This document shows, in pieces, positions 54,490 to 64,000 of a DNA stretch of 64,000 nt. The position numbers were made by a program, and so were the translations under genes. How positions within the stretch are numbered: position 1 is the first letter of the stretch; every line of letters begins with the position of its first letter. The stretch is from the NCBI RefSeq assembly GCF_937138205.1, contig NZ_CAKZOT010000045.1, forward strand, positions 62,001 through 126,000, written 5' to 3'. The DNA comes from an uncultured Rhodospira sp. GTDB taxonomy: Bacteria > Pseudomonadota > Alphaproteobacteria > Rhodospirillales > Rhodospirillaceae. The notes under the pieces are model-generated. The model was not told the DNA's origin. It was given only the letters and a program-made list of their open reading frames with translations, and made no database searches.

Positions 54490-55674
54490 CTACTGGCTCG
54501 GCTGGTCCTCTTCCAGGCGGCGCAGCAGGAACTCGCGGCCGATCTTGACGCGCGGTTCGCCGTCATAGGCGACGATATCGGCGGTGGCGTAGGTCTCGTT
54601 CCAGTTGTCGGGCAGATAGCTGCCGGTGCCGATGACGTCAATGGGTCCCTTGGCGTAGCCCATGACCCGGCACTTGGCCGGCCCGAACCCGGACGAGGCG
54701 ACGATCCGCACGCGGTCGAACCCGGCGTCGTTCAGCCGTTCGCGCGTGTGCCAGACGGCGGCCGCCGAAACGCCGGTGCCGATCAGATAGCGCAGCTCCG
54801 TCTCGGAGCGATAGCCGCGAATGGCGTCCGGACAGTGCCGGTCCAGCACTTCGTAGGACTTCTGCGTGTCCAGTCCCTCGATGAAGCGGCCGCCGTGGGT
54901 GTCCAGCCGGATGCTCAGCCGGCCGGCGGCGGCCAGCATCGGGAACCGCCGGCAGACCTCGAGCGAGTCCGTGATCTCCTGCCCGAAATAGTCCACCAGC
55001 ACGACCAGCGGTGTGTCGGGGAAGGTCTCGTGGAACATCTCGGCGGCGCGCACGGTCGAGCCGGCATAGCCGATCAGGCCGTGCGGCATCGTGCCCAGGC
55101 CCTTGTCCTGGCCGAAGAAGTGCGCGGTGGCGTCGGTCGCGTTGCCGATGAAGCCCTTGGCCCCCGACTTGCGCCGCGCCCGTGTGGAGCCCACCGAGGC
55201 GGCATAGGCCATCAACTCGGCCATCTCGGTGCCGGCGCAATGCCGCGCGTCCATGGCCAGGAACGCCACCTCCGGCAGTTCGGTGCTCATGGTGAAGGCA
55301 TTGTAGGCCGCCACACCGCAGGCGCCCAGCTTCTGCAGGAACAGGGTCTCCAGGTCCGCCAGCCCGGCGAACGAGCCGGTCAGATACATCATGGGCTCGC
55401 CGGCGCCAACCCACTGGCTTTCGCGGAACGCCTCGTCGATCGTCACGTCGAAGCCGCGCGCCGCCGCCGTCGCCCGCAACCAGGTCAGGGCCAGGCGCGG
55501 CGCGTAGACGACCGGGCGCCGCATGAAGATGGCATAGGTCACCCGGCAGTCGCCGAACCGCTGGACGATCTCCCGCGTGCGGACGAAATAGGTGTCGGTC
55601 CACGCCTGGATCCGGTCGGCCGGGGGCCAGGTGGCGCCAATGCTGCCGTAGTCGTCTGAGGGAAAGGAGTCCAT
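54490..55674 (-). CDS. pncB: Nicotinate phosphoribosyltransferase
   Basis: The 394-aa product matches the NAPRTase family: DTYFVRTREIVQRFGDCRVTYAIFMRRPVVYAPR, then MDARHCAGTEMAELMAYAASVGSTRARRKSG and RLDTHGGRFIEG. It converts nicotinate and PRPP to nicotinate mononucleotide in NAD salvage, downstream of PncA (35 kb). Sequence resembles the longer bacterial subgroup rather than E. coli PncB, so the gene symbol is by function. Confidence 0.85.
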   Translation of the reverse strand: MDSFPSDDYGSIGATWPPADRIQAWTDTYFVRTREIVQRFGDCRVTYAIFMRRPVVYAPRLALTWLRATAAARGFDVTIDEAFRESQWVGAGEPMMYLTGSFAGLADLETLFLQKLGACGVAAYNAFTMSTELPEVAFLAMDARHCAGTEMAELMAYAASVGSTRARRKSGAKGFIGNATDATAHFFGQDKGLGTMPHGLIGYAGSTVRAAEMFHETFPDTPLVVLVDYFGQEITDSLEVCRRFPMLAAAGRLSIRLDTHGGRFIEGLDTQKSYEVLDRHCPDAIRGYRSETELRYLIGTGVSAAAVWHTRERLNDAGFDRVRIVASSGFGPAKCRVMGYAKGPIDVIGTGSYLPDNWNETYATADIVAYDGEPRVKIGREFLLRRLEEDQPSQ

Positions 55675-55706
55675 GGTTGCTCCAGCATGGGTCCGAACGG
55701 ACGACG

Positions 55707-57101
55707 TTACGAGACGGCGGCCAGTCCGGGCGGGGCCAGCTTGCCCAGGCTGCGTTCCTGCTTCAGGCCCTCCGCGATCAGGAAGGCCAACTCCAGCGCC
55801 TGGTTGGCGTTCAGGCGCGGATCGCAGTGGGTGTGGTAGCGGTCGCCCAGCCGGGCCTCGGTGATGGCCTGGGCGCCGCCGATGCATTCCGTCACATCGC
55901 GCCCGGTCATCTCGAAGTGGACGCCGCCAGCGTGCGTGCCCTCGGTGTGGTGCACGGCGAAGAAGCCGCGCACTTCCTTCAAGATGCGATCGACCGAGCG
56001 GGTTTTGAACCCGCTGGAGGCTTTCACCGTGTTGCCGTGCATGGGATCGCAGGCCCAGACCACGGTGCGGCCTTCGCGCTTCGTGGCCCGGACCAGTGGC
56101 GCCAGTTGCGTTTCGATGGCGTCGGCCCCCATGCGCGAGATGATGGTCAGGCGGCCGGGGTCGTTGTTGGGATCGAGGATGTCGATCAGCCGCAGCAGCT
56201 CGTCCTCGGTCATGGTCGGCCCGGCCTTCAGGCCGATGGGATTGCGGATGCCGCGCAGGTATTCGATGTGGGCGCCGTCGCGCTGGCGGGTGCGGTCGCC
56301 GACCCACAGCATGTGCGCCGTGGTCGAGAAGAACTCGCCGGGGTGGGTCGAGTCCTCGCGCGTCAACGCCTCTTCGTAGTTCAACAGAAGGGCCTCGTGC
56401 GCGGTATAGAACTCGGTCTCGCGCAACTGCGGCACCGACTCGCCCGTCAGTCCGCAGGCCTCCATGAAGCCCAGGCTCTCGGTGATGCGGTTGGCCATGT
56501 CCTCGTAGCGCTCGGCCTGCGGGCTGCCCTTGACGAAGTCCAGCGTCCAGCGGTGCATCTGGAACAGGTCGGCGTAGCCGCCCTGGGCGAAGGCGCGCAA
56601 CAGGTTCAGCGTCGCCGCCGATTGGTGGTAGACGCGCAGCAGCCGGTCCGGATCGGGCGTGCGGACGGCCGGTTCGAACTCCATGCCGTTGACCATGTCG
56701 CCCCGGTAGGAGGGCAGTTCGACGCCGTCGACCACCTCCATGGGGGCCGAGCGCGGCTTGGCGAATTGCCCGGCCATGCGGCCCACCTTCACCACGGGGC
56801 AGGCGGCGCCGTAGGTCAGCACCACGGCCATCTGCAGGATGACGCGGAAGGTGTCGCGGATCGAGTTGGCCCCGAATTCGGCGAAGCTCTCGGCGCAGTC
56901 ACCACCCTGCAACAGGAACGCCTTGCCCTGCGCCACCTGCGCCAGGGACTTGCGCAGCCGCCGCGCCTCGCCGGCGAATACCAGCGGCGGCAGCGCGGCC
57001 AGTTCGGCCTCGACGATGCGCAGGCGGTCGGCGTCCGGATAGTCCGGCACCTGTTGGATGGGCTTGTCGCGCCAGCTTCGCGCGTTCCAGTCCAGGGCCA
57101 T
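55707..57101 (-). CDS. Class II 3-deoxy-7-phosphoheptulonate (DAHP) synthase
   Basis: First enzyme of the shikimate pathway, condensing PEP and erythrose-4-phosphate. The 464-aa product has class II (plant-type) blocks: [35 protein letters not shown] (metal-ligand Cys), [15 protein letters not shown] and [19 protein letters not shown] near the C-terminus. Start ATG has AGGA upstream. Lies between pncB and metK, divergent from metK. Confidence 0.95.
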   Translation of the reverse strand: MALDWNARSWRDKPIQQVPDYPDADRLRIVEAELAALPPLVFAGEARRLRKSLAQVAQGKAFLLQGGDCAESFAEFGANSIRDTFRVILQMAVVLTYGAACPVVKVGRMAGQFAKPRSAPMEVVDGVELPSYRGDMVNGMEFEPAVRTPDPDRLLRVYHQSAATLNLLRAFAQGGYADLFQMHRWTLDFVKGSPQAERYEDMANRITESLGFMEACGLTGESVPQLRETEFYTAHEALLLNYEEALTREDSTHPGEFFSTTAHMLWVGDRTRQRDGAHIEYLRGIRNPIGLKAGPTMTEDELLRLIDILDPNNDPGRLTIISRMGADAIETQLAPLVRATKREGRTVVWACDPMHGNTVKASSGFKTRSVDRILKEVRGFFAVHHTEGTHAGGVHFEMTGRDVTECIGGAQAITEARLGDRYHTHCDPRLNANQALELAFLIAEGLKQERSLGKLAPPGLAAVS

Positions 57102-57414
57102 CGTCCTGTTTTCCCTCGCTTGCTATGGGGTCTCCCGCCGCCGGCGCCCGGCCGGATGGCCAGCCGGATGGCCAGCCGGATGGGACGAAGCACCCTGATA
57201 TAATCGGCCCTCCCCCGAGAGGAAAGGACGAAAGCGCCACGCGACTCCCGAAACCGGGCCGCAGCGCCCTTGTCAAGCCCCCGCGTTTCGTGCCAAGAAC
57301 CCGCGCTTGTTGGCGGTCGGGGGAGGGGCCGTCACGGGACGGTCGCCCGTCCGAAGCGCGACCGCGCAGCCTCCCGCCGGATCCGTCCCGTCGTCCGCCC
57401 GAAGGAGCCAAATC
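57102..57414. other. aroG-type/metK divergent spacer
   Basis: About 310 bases between divergent genes. It holds a 12-bp tandem repeat (see separate entry), a TATAAT-like hexamer at 57199-57204 without a good -35, and several GC hairpins in the metK leader (e.g. GGACG...CGTCC near 57335). I looked for SAM, SAM-II and SAM/SAH riboswitch cores and did not recognise one. Confidence 0.4.
57152..57183. repeat. 12-bp tandem repeat upstream of metK
   Basis: CCGGATGGCCAG is present in two exact copies and a partial third. It ends 16 bases before a TATAAT-like hexamer. Function unknown. Confidence 0.8.
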
Positions 57415-58593
57415 GTGTCGCTCAAAGACTACCTGTTCACCTCCGAGTCCGTGTCCGAGGGTCACCCCGACAAGGTGTGCGACCGCATTTCCGATGCCGT
57501 CGTCGATACCTTCCTGGCCGCCGATCCCGTCGCCCGCGTGGCCTGCGAAACCCTTGCCACGACCAATCTCGTCGTGCTGGCCGGCGAAGTGCGCGGCCCG
57601 GCCGAAGTGGCGGAGAACAAGGACCTGCTGGTCCAGGTGGCGCGGGACGCGATCCGCGACATCGGCTATGAACAGGACGGCTTTCACTGGCAGACGGCGG
57701 ACGTGCAGGTGCATCTGCACGCACAGTCCGTGGACATCGCGCAGGGCGTGGACGCCGCCGGCAACAAGGACGAGGGCGCCGGCGACCAGGGCATCATGTT
57801 CGGCTACGCCTGCGACGAGACCGACGAGCTGATGCCGGCGCCGATCGCTTTTTCGCACCGAATCCTGAAGTCGATGGCCGAGGCCCGCAAGTCGGGCGCG
57901 GCGCCGATCCTGGGGCCGGACTCCAAGAGCCAGGTGACGCTGCGTTATGTGAACGGAAAGCCGGTCGGCGCCACCAGCGTGGTCGTCTCCACCCAGCATG
58001 ACGCGGCGGCCGCGTCCGAGGAAGTGCGCGAACTGGTGCGCCAGCATGTGCTGAAAGCGCTGCCCGACGGCTGGATGTGCCCGGAGGACGAGTTCTACGT
58101 CAACCCGACCGGCCGCTTCGTCATCGGCGGGCCGGACGGTGACGCCGGCCTGACGGGCCGCAAGATCATCGTCGACACCTACGGCGGCGCGGCGCCGCAC
58201 GGCGGCGGCGCCTTCTCCGGCAAGGACCCGACCAAGGTCGACCGCTCGGCCGCCTATGCCGCGCGCTATCTGGCCAAGAACATCGTCGGTGCCGGGCTGG
58301 CGCGCAAATGCACCATCCAGCTGTCCTATGCGATTGGCGTGTCCAAGCCGCTGTCGGTGTATGTGGACACCCACGGTACCGGTCAGGCCGAGGAGGCCGC
58401 CATTGCCCTGGCCCTGCGCGAGGTGATGAACCTGTCGCCGCGCGGCATTCGCGAGCACCTGAACCTGAGCCGGCCGATCTATGCCCGCTCGGCGGCGTAC
58501 GGGCACTTCGGCCGCGCGCCGGAGGACGACGGTGGGTTCTCGTGGGAGCGCCTGGACCTGGTCGCCGACCTGAAGAGCGCCCTTGGTCTCTGA
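57415..58593 (+). CDS. metK: S-adenosylmethionine synthetase
   Basis: MetK makes SAM from methionine and ATP. The product of 392 aa starts at GTG ([23 protein letters not shown]) with AAGGAG 8 bases upstream. Motifs: GHPDKVCD at residues 16-23, [39 protein letters not shown]. Length is standard. The next gene trmB overlaps its last 11 bases in another frame, implying coupling. Confidence 0.97.
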   Translation: MSLKDYLFTSESVSEGHPDKVCDRISDAVVDTFLAADPVARVACETLATTNLVVLAGEVRGPAEVAENKDLLVQVARDAIRDIGYEQDGFHWQTADVQVHLHAQSVDIAQGVDAAGNKDEGAGDQGIMFGYACDETDELMPAPIAFSHRILKSMAEARKSGAAPILGPDSKSQVTLRYVNGKPVGATSVVVSTQHDAAAASEEVRELVRQHVLKALPDGWMCPEDEFYVNPTGRFVIGGPDGDAGLTGRKIIVDTYGGAAPHGGGAFSGKDPTKVDRSAAYAARYLAKNIVGAGLARKCTIQLSYAIGVSKPLSVYVDTHGTGQAEEAAIALALREVMNLSPRGIREHLNLSRPIYARSAAYGHFGRAPEDDGGFSWERLDLVADLKSALGL

Positions 58594-59317
58594 CGACGAC
58601 ACGCGGCCCGGGCCCCGCACCGAGGACGTCCGCTTCTACGGCCGGCGCAAGGGCAAACCCCTGCGCGCCGGTCGGCAGGCGGTCATGGACCGGCGCCTGC
58701 CCGCGTTGGCCATTCCGATGCCGGGGGAGGGCGAGACGCTCGACCCGGCGGCCCTGTTCCCCGAGTCGACACGCGCGCTGTGGCTGGAGATCGGCTTCGG
58801 CGGCGGCGAGCATCTGGCGGCCCAGGCGGCGGCGCATCCGGACGTGGGCTTCATCGGCGGCGAGGTGTTCGAGTACGGCGTCGCCAAGCTGGTGGCGGCG
58901 GTGGACGAGGCCGGCTTGACCAACGTGCGGGTCTATCCGGACGACATCCGGCCGCTGCTGGAGCACCTGCCGGACGCCTGCCTGGAGCGCATTTTCGTTC
59001 TCTTCCCCGACCCCTGGCCCAAGAGCCGGCACGCCAAGCGACGCATGATCGCGCCCCGGCGGCTGGACCTGTTCGCACGCCTGCTGGTGGACGGCGGGTC
59101 CCTGCGGGTGGCCAGCGACGACATGGGCTATATCCGCTGGACCCTGATGCACGCCACGGCGCACCCGGCCTTCGCCTTGACCGCGCGGCGGCCCGACGAC
59201 TGGCGTGCGCCGCCGGCCGACCACGTCCAGACGCGCTACGAGGCCAAGGCGCTGGAGCAGGGGCGCCGGCCGATCTACTTGGATTTCCGCCGGCGGGGGC
59301 GGGGCGATCGGCCCTGA
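58583..59317 (+). CDS. trmB: tRNA (guanine-N7)-methyltransferase
   Basis: TrmB methylates G46 of tRNAs using SAM, so a shared operon with metK is functionally apt. The 244-aa product is read from TTG overlapping metK by 11 bases. Motifs: [34 protein letters not shown] (SAM site) and [18 protein letters not shown] (family signature). A start at a later codon would still keep the domain. Confidence 0.94.
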   Translation: MVSDDDTRPGPRTEDVRFYGRRKGKPLRAGRQAVMDRRLPALAIPMPGEGETLDPAALFPESTRALWLEIGFGGGEHLAAQAAAHPDVGFIGGEVFEYGVAKLVAAVDEAGLTNVRVYPDDIRPLLEHLPDACLERIFVLFPDPWPKSRHAKRRMIAPRRLDLFARLLVDGGSLRVASDDMGYIRWTLMHATAHPAFALTARRPDDWRAPPADHVQTRYEAKALEQGRRPIYLDFRRRGRGDRP

Positions 59318-59325
59318 GGATTCGC

Positions 59326-60801
59326 TCACACCGATCCATTCACCCGCGCCAGGGTGGCGGTGGTCGAATGGCCTTCCTCCAACCGTGCCAGCAGGACGCG
59401 CCCCCCATATCCGTGCACGATGTCGGCGCCGACGACGGTCTCGACCGTGTAGTCCGCGCCCTTGACCAGCACGTCAGGCCGCAGGGTGCTGATCAGCCGC
59501 AGGGGCGTGTCCTCGCCGAAGATCACCACCCGGTCCACGTCGGCCAGCGAGGCGAGCACGGTGGTCCGCGCCGCCTCGGTCTGCACCGGGCGGGTGGGGC
59601 CTTTCAAGCGCCGCACCGAGGCATCGGAGTTGAGCCCCACCACGAGTCGGTCACAGGCCGCGCGCGCCTGCGCCAGCAGCGAGACATGGCCCGGGTGCAA
59701 CAGATCGAAACAACCGTTGGTGAAGCCGACGCGCAGGCCGCCCCGGCGCCAGCGTTCGACCGTCTCGGTCAGGGTCTCAAGCCGCACCACCTTGTCCTCG
59801 GCGCGGGCGAGGTCCTGGTGGTGCAGCGCCGCCGTCAGGTCATCGGCGCGCACGGCCGCCGTGCCCACCTTGCCGACCACCAGGCCGGCGGCCGTGTTGG
59901 CCAGCCGGGCGCCGACCGACAGGGGGGCCCCGGCGGCCAGGGCGGCGGCCAGGGTGGCGACCACCGTGTCACCGGCGCCGGAGACGTCGAACACCTCGCG
60001 GGCCTCGGTCGGCAGGTGCTCGACCGGGCCGGACGCAGGCACCAGTGTCATGCCCTCCTGACTGCGGGTGGCGAGCACCGCGCCCAGGCCGCAGGCGCCC
60101 AGCACCTGCCGGGCGGCGGCCTCGATGGCCGCGTCGCCCTCCGTGGCGCGGCCGCCGGTGGCCTCCGACAACTCCTTGCGATTCGGGGTGACCACGGTGG
60201 CGCCAGCGTAGCGACGGTAGTCGGCGCCCTTTGGGTCGACAATGACCGGCACGCCCGCCGCCGTCGCCAGTTCGATCAGCGCGCGAGTGAACGGCTGCGT
60301 CAGCACGCCCTTGCCGTAGTCGGACAGGACCACGGCGCCGCTCGTCTCCAGATGCGTCCGCGCCGCCGCCAGCAAATGATCGCCGCACGCGTCGTTCACG
60401 GCGCTGGTCGTCTCGGCGTCGGCCCGCAGAAGCTGCTGCCCGCCGGCGACGAAGCGGGTCTTGACCGTGGTCGGCCGCGCGGGGTCCACGGCCAGATGCG
60501 GCTCCACGCCCGCCAGGGACTCGACCAGGGCGGCGATCTCGCGGCCGGCGTCGTCGTCGCCCACCGCCGACAGGAACACCACCCGCGTGCCGAGGCCCAC
60601 GAGGTTGCGGGCGACGTTGCCGGCCCCGCCCAGCATGGCCGATTGGCCCCGGATCCGCAGGACCGGAATCGGCGCCTCCGGCGAGACGCGGTCGACATCG
60701 CCGTGCACGAAGCGGTCTAGCATGACGTCGCCCACGCACAACACGCGCGCGGTGGCGAGGCGGTCCACCCAGTCGGCCAGGGCGGCGGGTTCAACGGTCA
60801 T
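59326..60801 (-). CDS. hldE: Bifunctional heptose-7-phosphate kinase/heptose-1-phosphate adenylyltransferase
   Basis: HldE makes ADP-heptose for lipopolysaccharide inner core. The 491-aa product has a ribokinase domain ([25 protein letters not shown], then [18 protein letters not shown]) and, from about residue 350, a cytidylyltransferase-like domain ([39 protein letters not shown]). The fused form is the proteobacterial type. Convergent with trmB. Confidence 0.96.
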   Translation of the reverse strand: MTVEPAALADWVDRLATARVLCVGDVMLDRFVHGDVDRVSPEAPIPVLRIRGQSAMLGGAGNVARNLVGLGTRVVFLSAVGDDDAGREIAALVESLAGVEPHLAVDPARPTTVKTRFVAGGQQLLRADAETTSAVNDACGDHLLAAARTHLETSGAVVLSDYGKGVLTQPFTRALIELATAAGVPVIVDPKGADYRRYAGATVVTPNRKELSEATGGRATEGDAAIEAAARQVLGACGLGAVLATRSQEGMTLVPASGPVEHLPTEAREVFDVSGAGDTVVATLAAALAAGAPLSVGARLANTAAGLVVGKVGTAAVRADDLTAALHHQDLARAEDKVVRLETLTETVERWRRGGLRVGFTNGCFDLLHPGHVSLLAQARAACDRLVVGLNSDASVRRLKGPTRPVQTEAARTTVLASLADVDRVVIFGEDTPLRLISTLRPDVLVKGADYTVETVVGADIVHGYGGRVLLARLEEGHSTTATLARVNGSV

Positions 60802-60883
60802 GGGGCGGGGAGTCCTGATGGTGTGCGTTGGGCTCGGCGTCCTCTAGCATGGGTTGGCGGCGCCCGGAACCCGCCAAGGACTG

Positions 60884-61099
60884 CTATCGGAGAGCGCGCG
60901 GCGTGATCGTCTCGCCGGTGATCAGGCTGCCCAGGTGCGCGACCAAGCCGAGCAGCAGCACCAGCGCCACGGCCATGATCGCGTGCCAGGGCACGCGCCA
61001 CACGCGGCCGGGCCGCCATGGCTGGCGGGCGCGCCAGCCGGCCACCAGGATGATGGCGAGAACGCCGCCGAGCGCCAGACCGGTCTCCGTCAGGTCCAT
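60884..61099 (-). CDS. Small two-helix membrane protein
   Basis: The 71-aa product has two hydrophobic segments, LTETGLALGGVLAIILVAG and AIMAVALVLLLGLVAHLGSLI, separated by an Arg/Trp/Pro-rich loop. No homologue recognised. It is 10 bases after the SemiSWEET-like gene in the same direction and ends 83 bases before hldE. Could be an accessory of either; function unknown. Confidence 0.6.
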   Translation of the reverse strand: MDLTETGLALGGVLAIILVAGWRARQPWRPGRVWRVPWHAIMAVALVLLLGLVAHLGSLITGETITPRALR

Positions 61100-61109
61100 G
61101 CGTCCCGCC

Positions 61110-61385
61110 TCAGGAGTCCGGCTCGGCGCGCGGCGCGAACGCCAGGCGCATGACCACGATCGAGCCAGCCAGAAGCAGCGTCACCAGATTGGCGACGATG
61201 ATCGGCCAGTCCACGGTCAGAATGCCATAGACCAGCCAGCAGGCGACGCCGATGGTGAACACCAGAAAGGTGGACAGGGACAGATCCGCGACCGATCGTG
61301 TGCGCCACGCCTTGAGGGCTTGGGGCAGGAAGGCAACGGTTGTACAAAGAGCGGCGGTGAAGCCGATGGCCTGAGTCAGGATCAT
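61110..61385 (-). CDS. SemiSWEET/PQ-loop family transporter
   Basis: The 91-aa product MILTQAIGFTAALCTTVAFLPQALKAW has the PQ motif at residues 21-22 and three transmembrane helices, with LVYGILTVDWPIIVANLVTLLLAG at the third. SemiSWEETs are dimeric sugar uniporters; the track frame that fuses it to upstream sequence is wrong. Substrate not predictable. Confidence 0.9.
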   Translation of the reverse strand: MILTQAIGFTAALCTTVAFLPQALKAWRTRSVADLSLSTFLVFTIGVACWLVYGILTVDWPIIVANLVTLLLAGSIVVMRLAFAPRAEPDS

Positions 61386-61403
61386 GGGATCCGCGCGAGG
61401 CAA

Positions 61404-62009
61404 ATGGACAAGGGGACGATGCCAGTGGGCTGGGCACTGCGCAAGCTGGATTCCCTGGGCGGGGCCGCCGTCGCGGCCGTCGGCGGCGGCGCGGCGTCGC
61501 AATGGCGCGCGTACCTGCAGCAGTACCTGCAGCGCCTGGGCGGTCACGCGGACGAGGCCCGGCTGAGCCTGGAGGGCACGAAGGCCCATGTGGCCGAGAT
61601 CGTCGACGTGGTCGACCCGGCGCAGAAGGCCGTTCTGTCCGAGATGCTGCGCACCGGCGAGGCCCGTGTGTCGGAGCTGACCGAGGCGTTGCGGGCCATC
61701 GCCGAGGCCGGTCCCGTCCTGCAGCCCGTGGCCTTCCTGCGCCACATGGACCCGGCCATTGCCCGCGCCACGCTCGACGGCTTCCAGCCGGCGCTGCCGC
61801 TCGACGCGACGTCGCTCATCTGGGCCGGTGCCGGCATCGTGCTGACGCTGGTGGCGTATGAACTGGTCAAGGGGATCCTGTGGACCCCCGTGGCGGTGAC
61901 CAAGGGCATGGCCCGCAAACGCCGCCGCCGCCCCGCCCGCGATGGCCGCGATGCGCGCAAGAACACCCGCCGCCGCGCCGCGCCCGAGCGCGTCGAGCCG
62001 AGGCTGTGA
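61404..62009 (+). CDS. DUF2937-like membrane-associated protein
   Basis: The 201-aa product (MDKGTMPVGWALRKLDSLGG) has an N-terminal small hydrophobic stretch, a helical middle (GHADEARLSLEGTKAHVAEIVD, SEMLRTGEARVSELTEAL), and a transmembrane helix near the C-terminus (SLIWAGAGIVLTLVAYELVKGI) followed by an Arg-rich tail. The layout resembles DUF2937, a family of unknown role; I rely on memory of the pattern. The start could be the ATG 15 bases later, which has a closer ribosome site. Confidence 0.7.
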   Translation: MDKGTMPVGWALRKLDSLGGAAVAAVGGGAASQWRAYLQQYLQRLGGHADEARLSLEGTKAHVAEIVDVVDPAQKAVLSEMLRTGEARVSELTEALRAIAEAGPVLQPVAFLRHMDPAIARATLDGFQPALPLDATSLIWAGAGIVLTLVAYELVKGILWTPVAVTKGMARKRRRRPARDGRDARKNTRRRAAPERVEPRL

Positions 62010-62029
62010 CGGGGGTGGGCTTGACAACG

Positions 62030-62048
62030 GTGTCGCGATCAGTGACAC
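62030..62048. promoter_or_regulatory. Candidate operator upstream of XRE regulator
   Basis: GTGTC-9 bases-GACAC forms an inverted repeat ending 7 bases before the XRE gene start; TTGACA lies at 62021-62026. The placement suits autoregulation by the XRE protein. Evidence is positional only. Confidence 0.35.
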
Positions 62049-62055
62049 GCGAAAA

Positions 62056-62415
62056 ATGAAACGGATGTTGGAGTCGATGGAGGACGCCCAGGACCGTCTG
62101 GCCCTGACAACGGCTGAGGAGCGCGAGGCGCGCCTGGGAAAGGCGGCGGCGCGCGCCAACCACCTGCCGGTCGATCTGGTCACCCGCCTGATGGCCGGCG
62201 AGCACCCGGCCCGGATCTGGCGCGAACGGCGCGGTCTGTCGGTGCAGGCCCTGGCGGACGCATCCGGCGTGGCGCGCAGCTATCTGATGGAGATCGAGGC
62301 GGGCAAGAAGCCTGGTTCGGTGGCCGCATACCGCCGATTGGCGGCGGCGCTGGAGGTCTCGGTCGATGAGCTACTGCCGCCCGAAGCCGAAGGCTCCAAG
62401 ACCAGGACACCCTAA
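62056..62415 (+). CDS. XRE-family helix-turn-helix regulator
   Basis: The 119-aa product has an N-terminal linker (MLESMEDAQDRLALTTAEEREARLG) and a C-terminal HTH: IWRERRGLSVQALADASGVARSYLMEIEAGKKPGS, then YRRLAAALEVSVDELL. The N-terminal half resembles antitoxins of DUF-type TA modules, but no toxin gene is adjacent. Start ATG is chosen after GCGAAAA; the track start overlaps DUF2937. Confidence 0.8.
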   Translation: MKRMLESMEDAQDRLALTTAEEREARLGKAAARANHLPVDLVTRLMAGEHPARIWRERRGLSVQALADASGVARSYLMEIEAGKKPGSVAAYRRLAAALEVSVDELLPPEAEGSKTRTP

Positions 62416-62707
62416 CGTTTGGCGTGTCGTCTGCCTTGCCCGGACTGGATCGTTTTCCTGCGCGGCGGGTTGACCATACTGCCGCTGCCCGTGACGCGGG
62501 ACACCGGCGGCTGGCGCCCTTGAACAAAATGCGGCTAAAATTGTTCCGCCAAACCGGTTTGCAGGCGCGGAGTTCTGCACTAATGTGCGGCCCGCCGATG
62601 TCGCCGCGCCGCCGTGACCGGTGGGAGGCTGGTTGCGCGCGAGCCAAGAGCAAACATCCGCTACTCGACCCAAGGTCGGGATCCCGGGAACGAGGAGGAA
62701 GTTGCCC

Positions 62708-64000
<1,293 letters not shown>

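Noticed and set aside
57220-57414. SAM riboswitch in the metK leader
   Set aside because: Hairpins are present but I could not match SAM-II, SAM/SAH or SAH consensus cores. An Infernal/Rfam search would decide.

Overview
The window is high-GC chromosomal DNA from an alphaproteobacterium, most probably a nitrogen-fixing member of the Rhodospirillales. Four things point there: the gene order rpmH-rnpA-yidD-yidC-engB-argB, a cobalamin-dependent class II ribonucleotide reductase (nrdJ), a TakP-like TRAP transporter, and a nif/fix cluster of the order nifV-nifW-fixABC facing nifB-fdxN-nifZ-nifT. The species assignment is inference; no rRNA or tRNA gene was found.

Layout. 1-5.4 kb: the 5' part of a DUF488 gene, a REP-like inverted repeat pair, nrdJ with a NrdR-box pair, a DnaA box and a promoter, and a HigA-type antitoxin gene without an evident toxin. 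5.4-13.7 kb: a large proline-rich membrane protein of unknown role, then the ribosome/RNase P/membrane-insertion operon from a TTGACA-N17-TATAAA promoter through argB to a strong terminator, then EipB-like (DUF1849) and DUF1289 proteins. 13.8-24.6 kb: a PhnD-like binding protein plus PAS histidine kinase, gpt, gamma-glutamyltransferase, trmFO, Dabb protein, rhodanese, and a large PAS/GGDEF/EAL protein. 25.1-36.4 kb: motA/motB, acetyltransferase, metallo-beta-lactamase-fold hydrolase, SAM hydroxide adenosyltransferase, a TRAP dctPQM operon, a HEPN-MNT-HEPN array, AhpD-like protein, nicotinamidase and a phosphopantetheinyl transferase.

36.5-44.1 kb is an island that looks less GC-rich than its flanks. 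It carries a flagellin, a Maf/DUF115 flagellin-modification protein, a coiled-coil protein with flagellin-like layout, a TPR protein, an unrecognised 518-aa protein and an IS3-type transposase remnant. I read it as a flagellin/flagellin-glycosylation locus.

44.5-52.5 kb is the nitrogen fixation locus: a minus-strand operon iscA-nifV-nifW-fixA-fixB-fixC and a plus-strand operon nifB-fdxN-nifZ-nifT. Both start from sigma-54 promoters that flank two NifA-type TGT-N10-ACA sites 31 bp apart, a symmetrical bidirectional control region. fixX is not next to fixC. A RelE-like toxin/antitoxin pair follows nifT.

53.4-64 kb is housekeeping: YihY/BrkB membrane protein, nicotinate phosphoribosyltransferase, class II DAHP synthase, metK-trmB, hldE, small membrane proteins, DUF2937, an XRE regulator, and acs running off the right edge. 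Most long ORF-track entries antisense to these genes are shadows of GC-rich codon usage.
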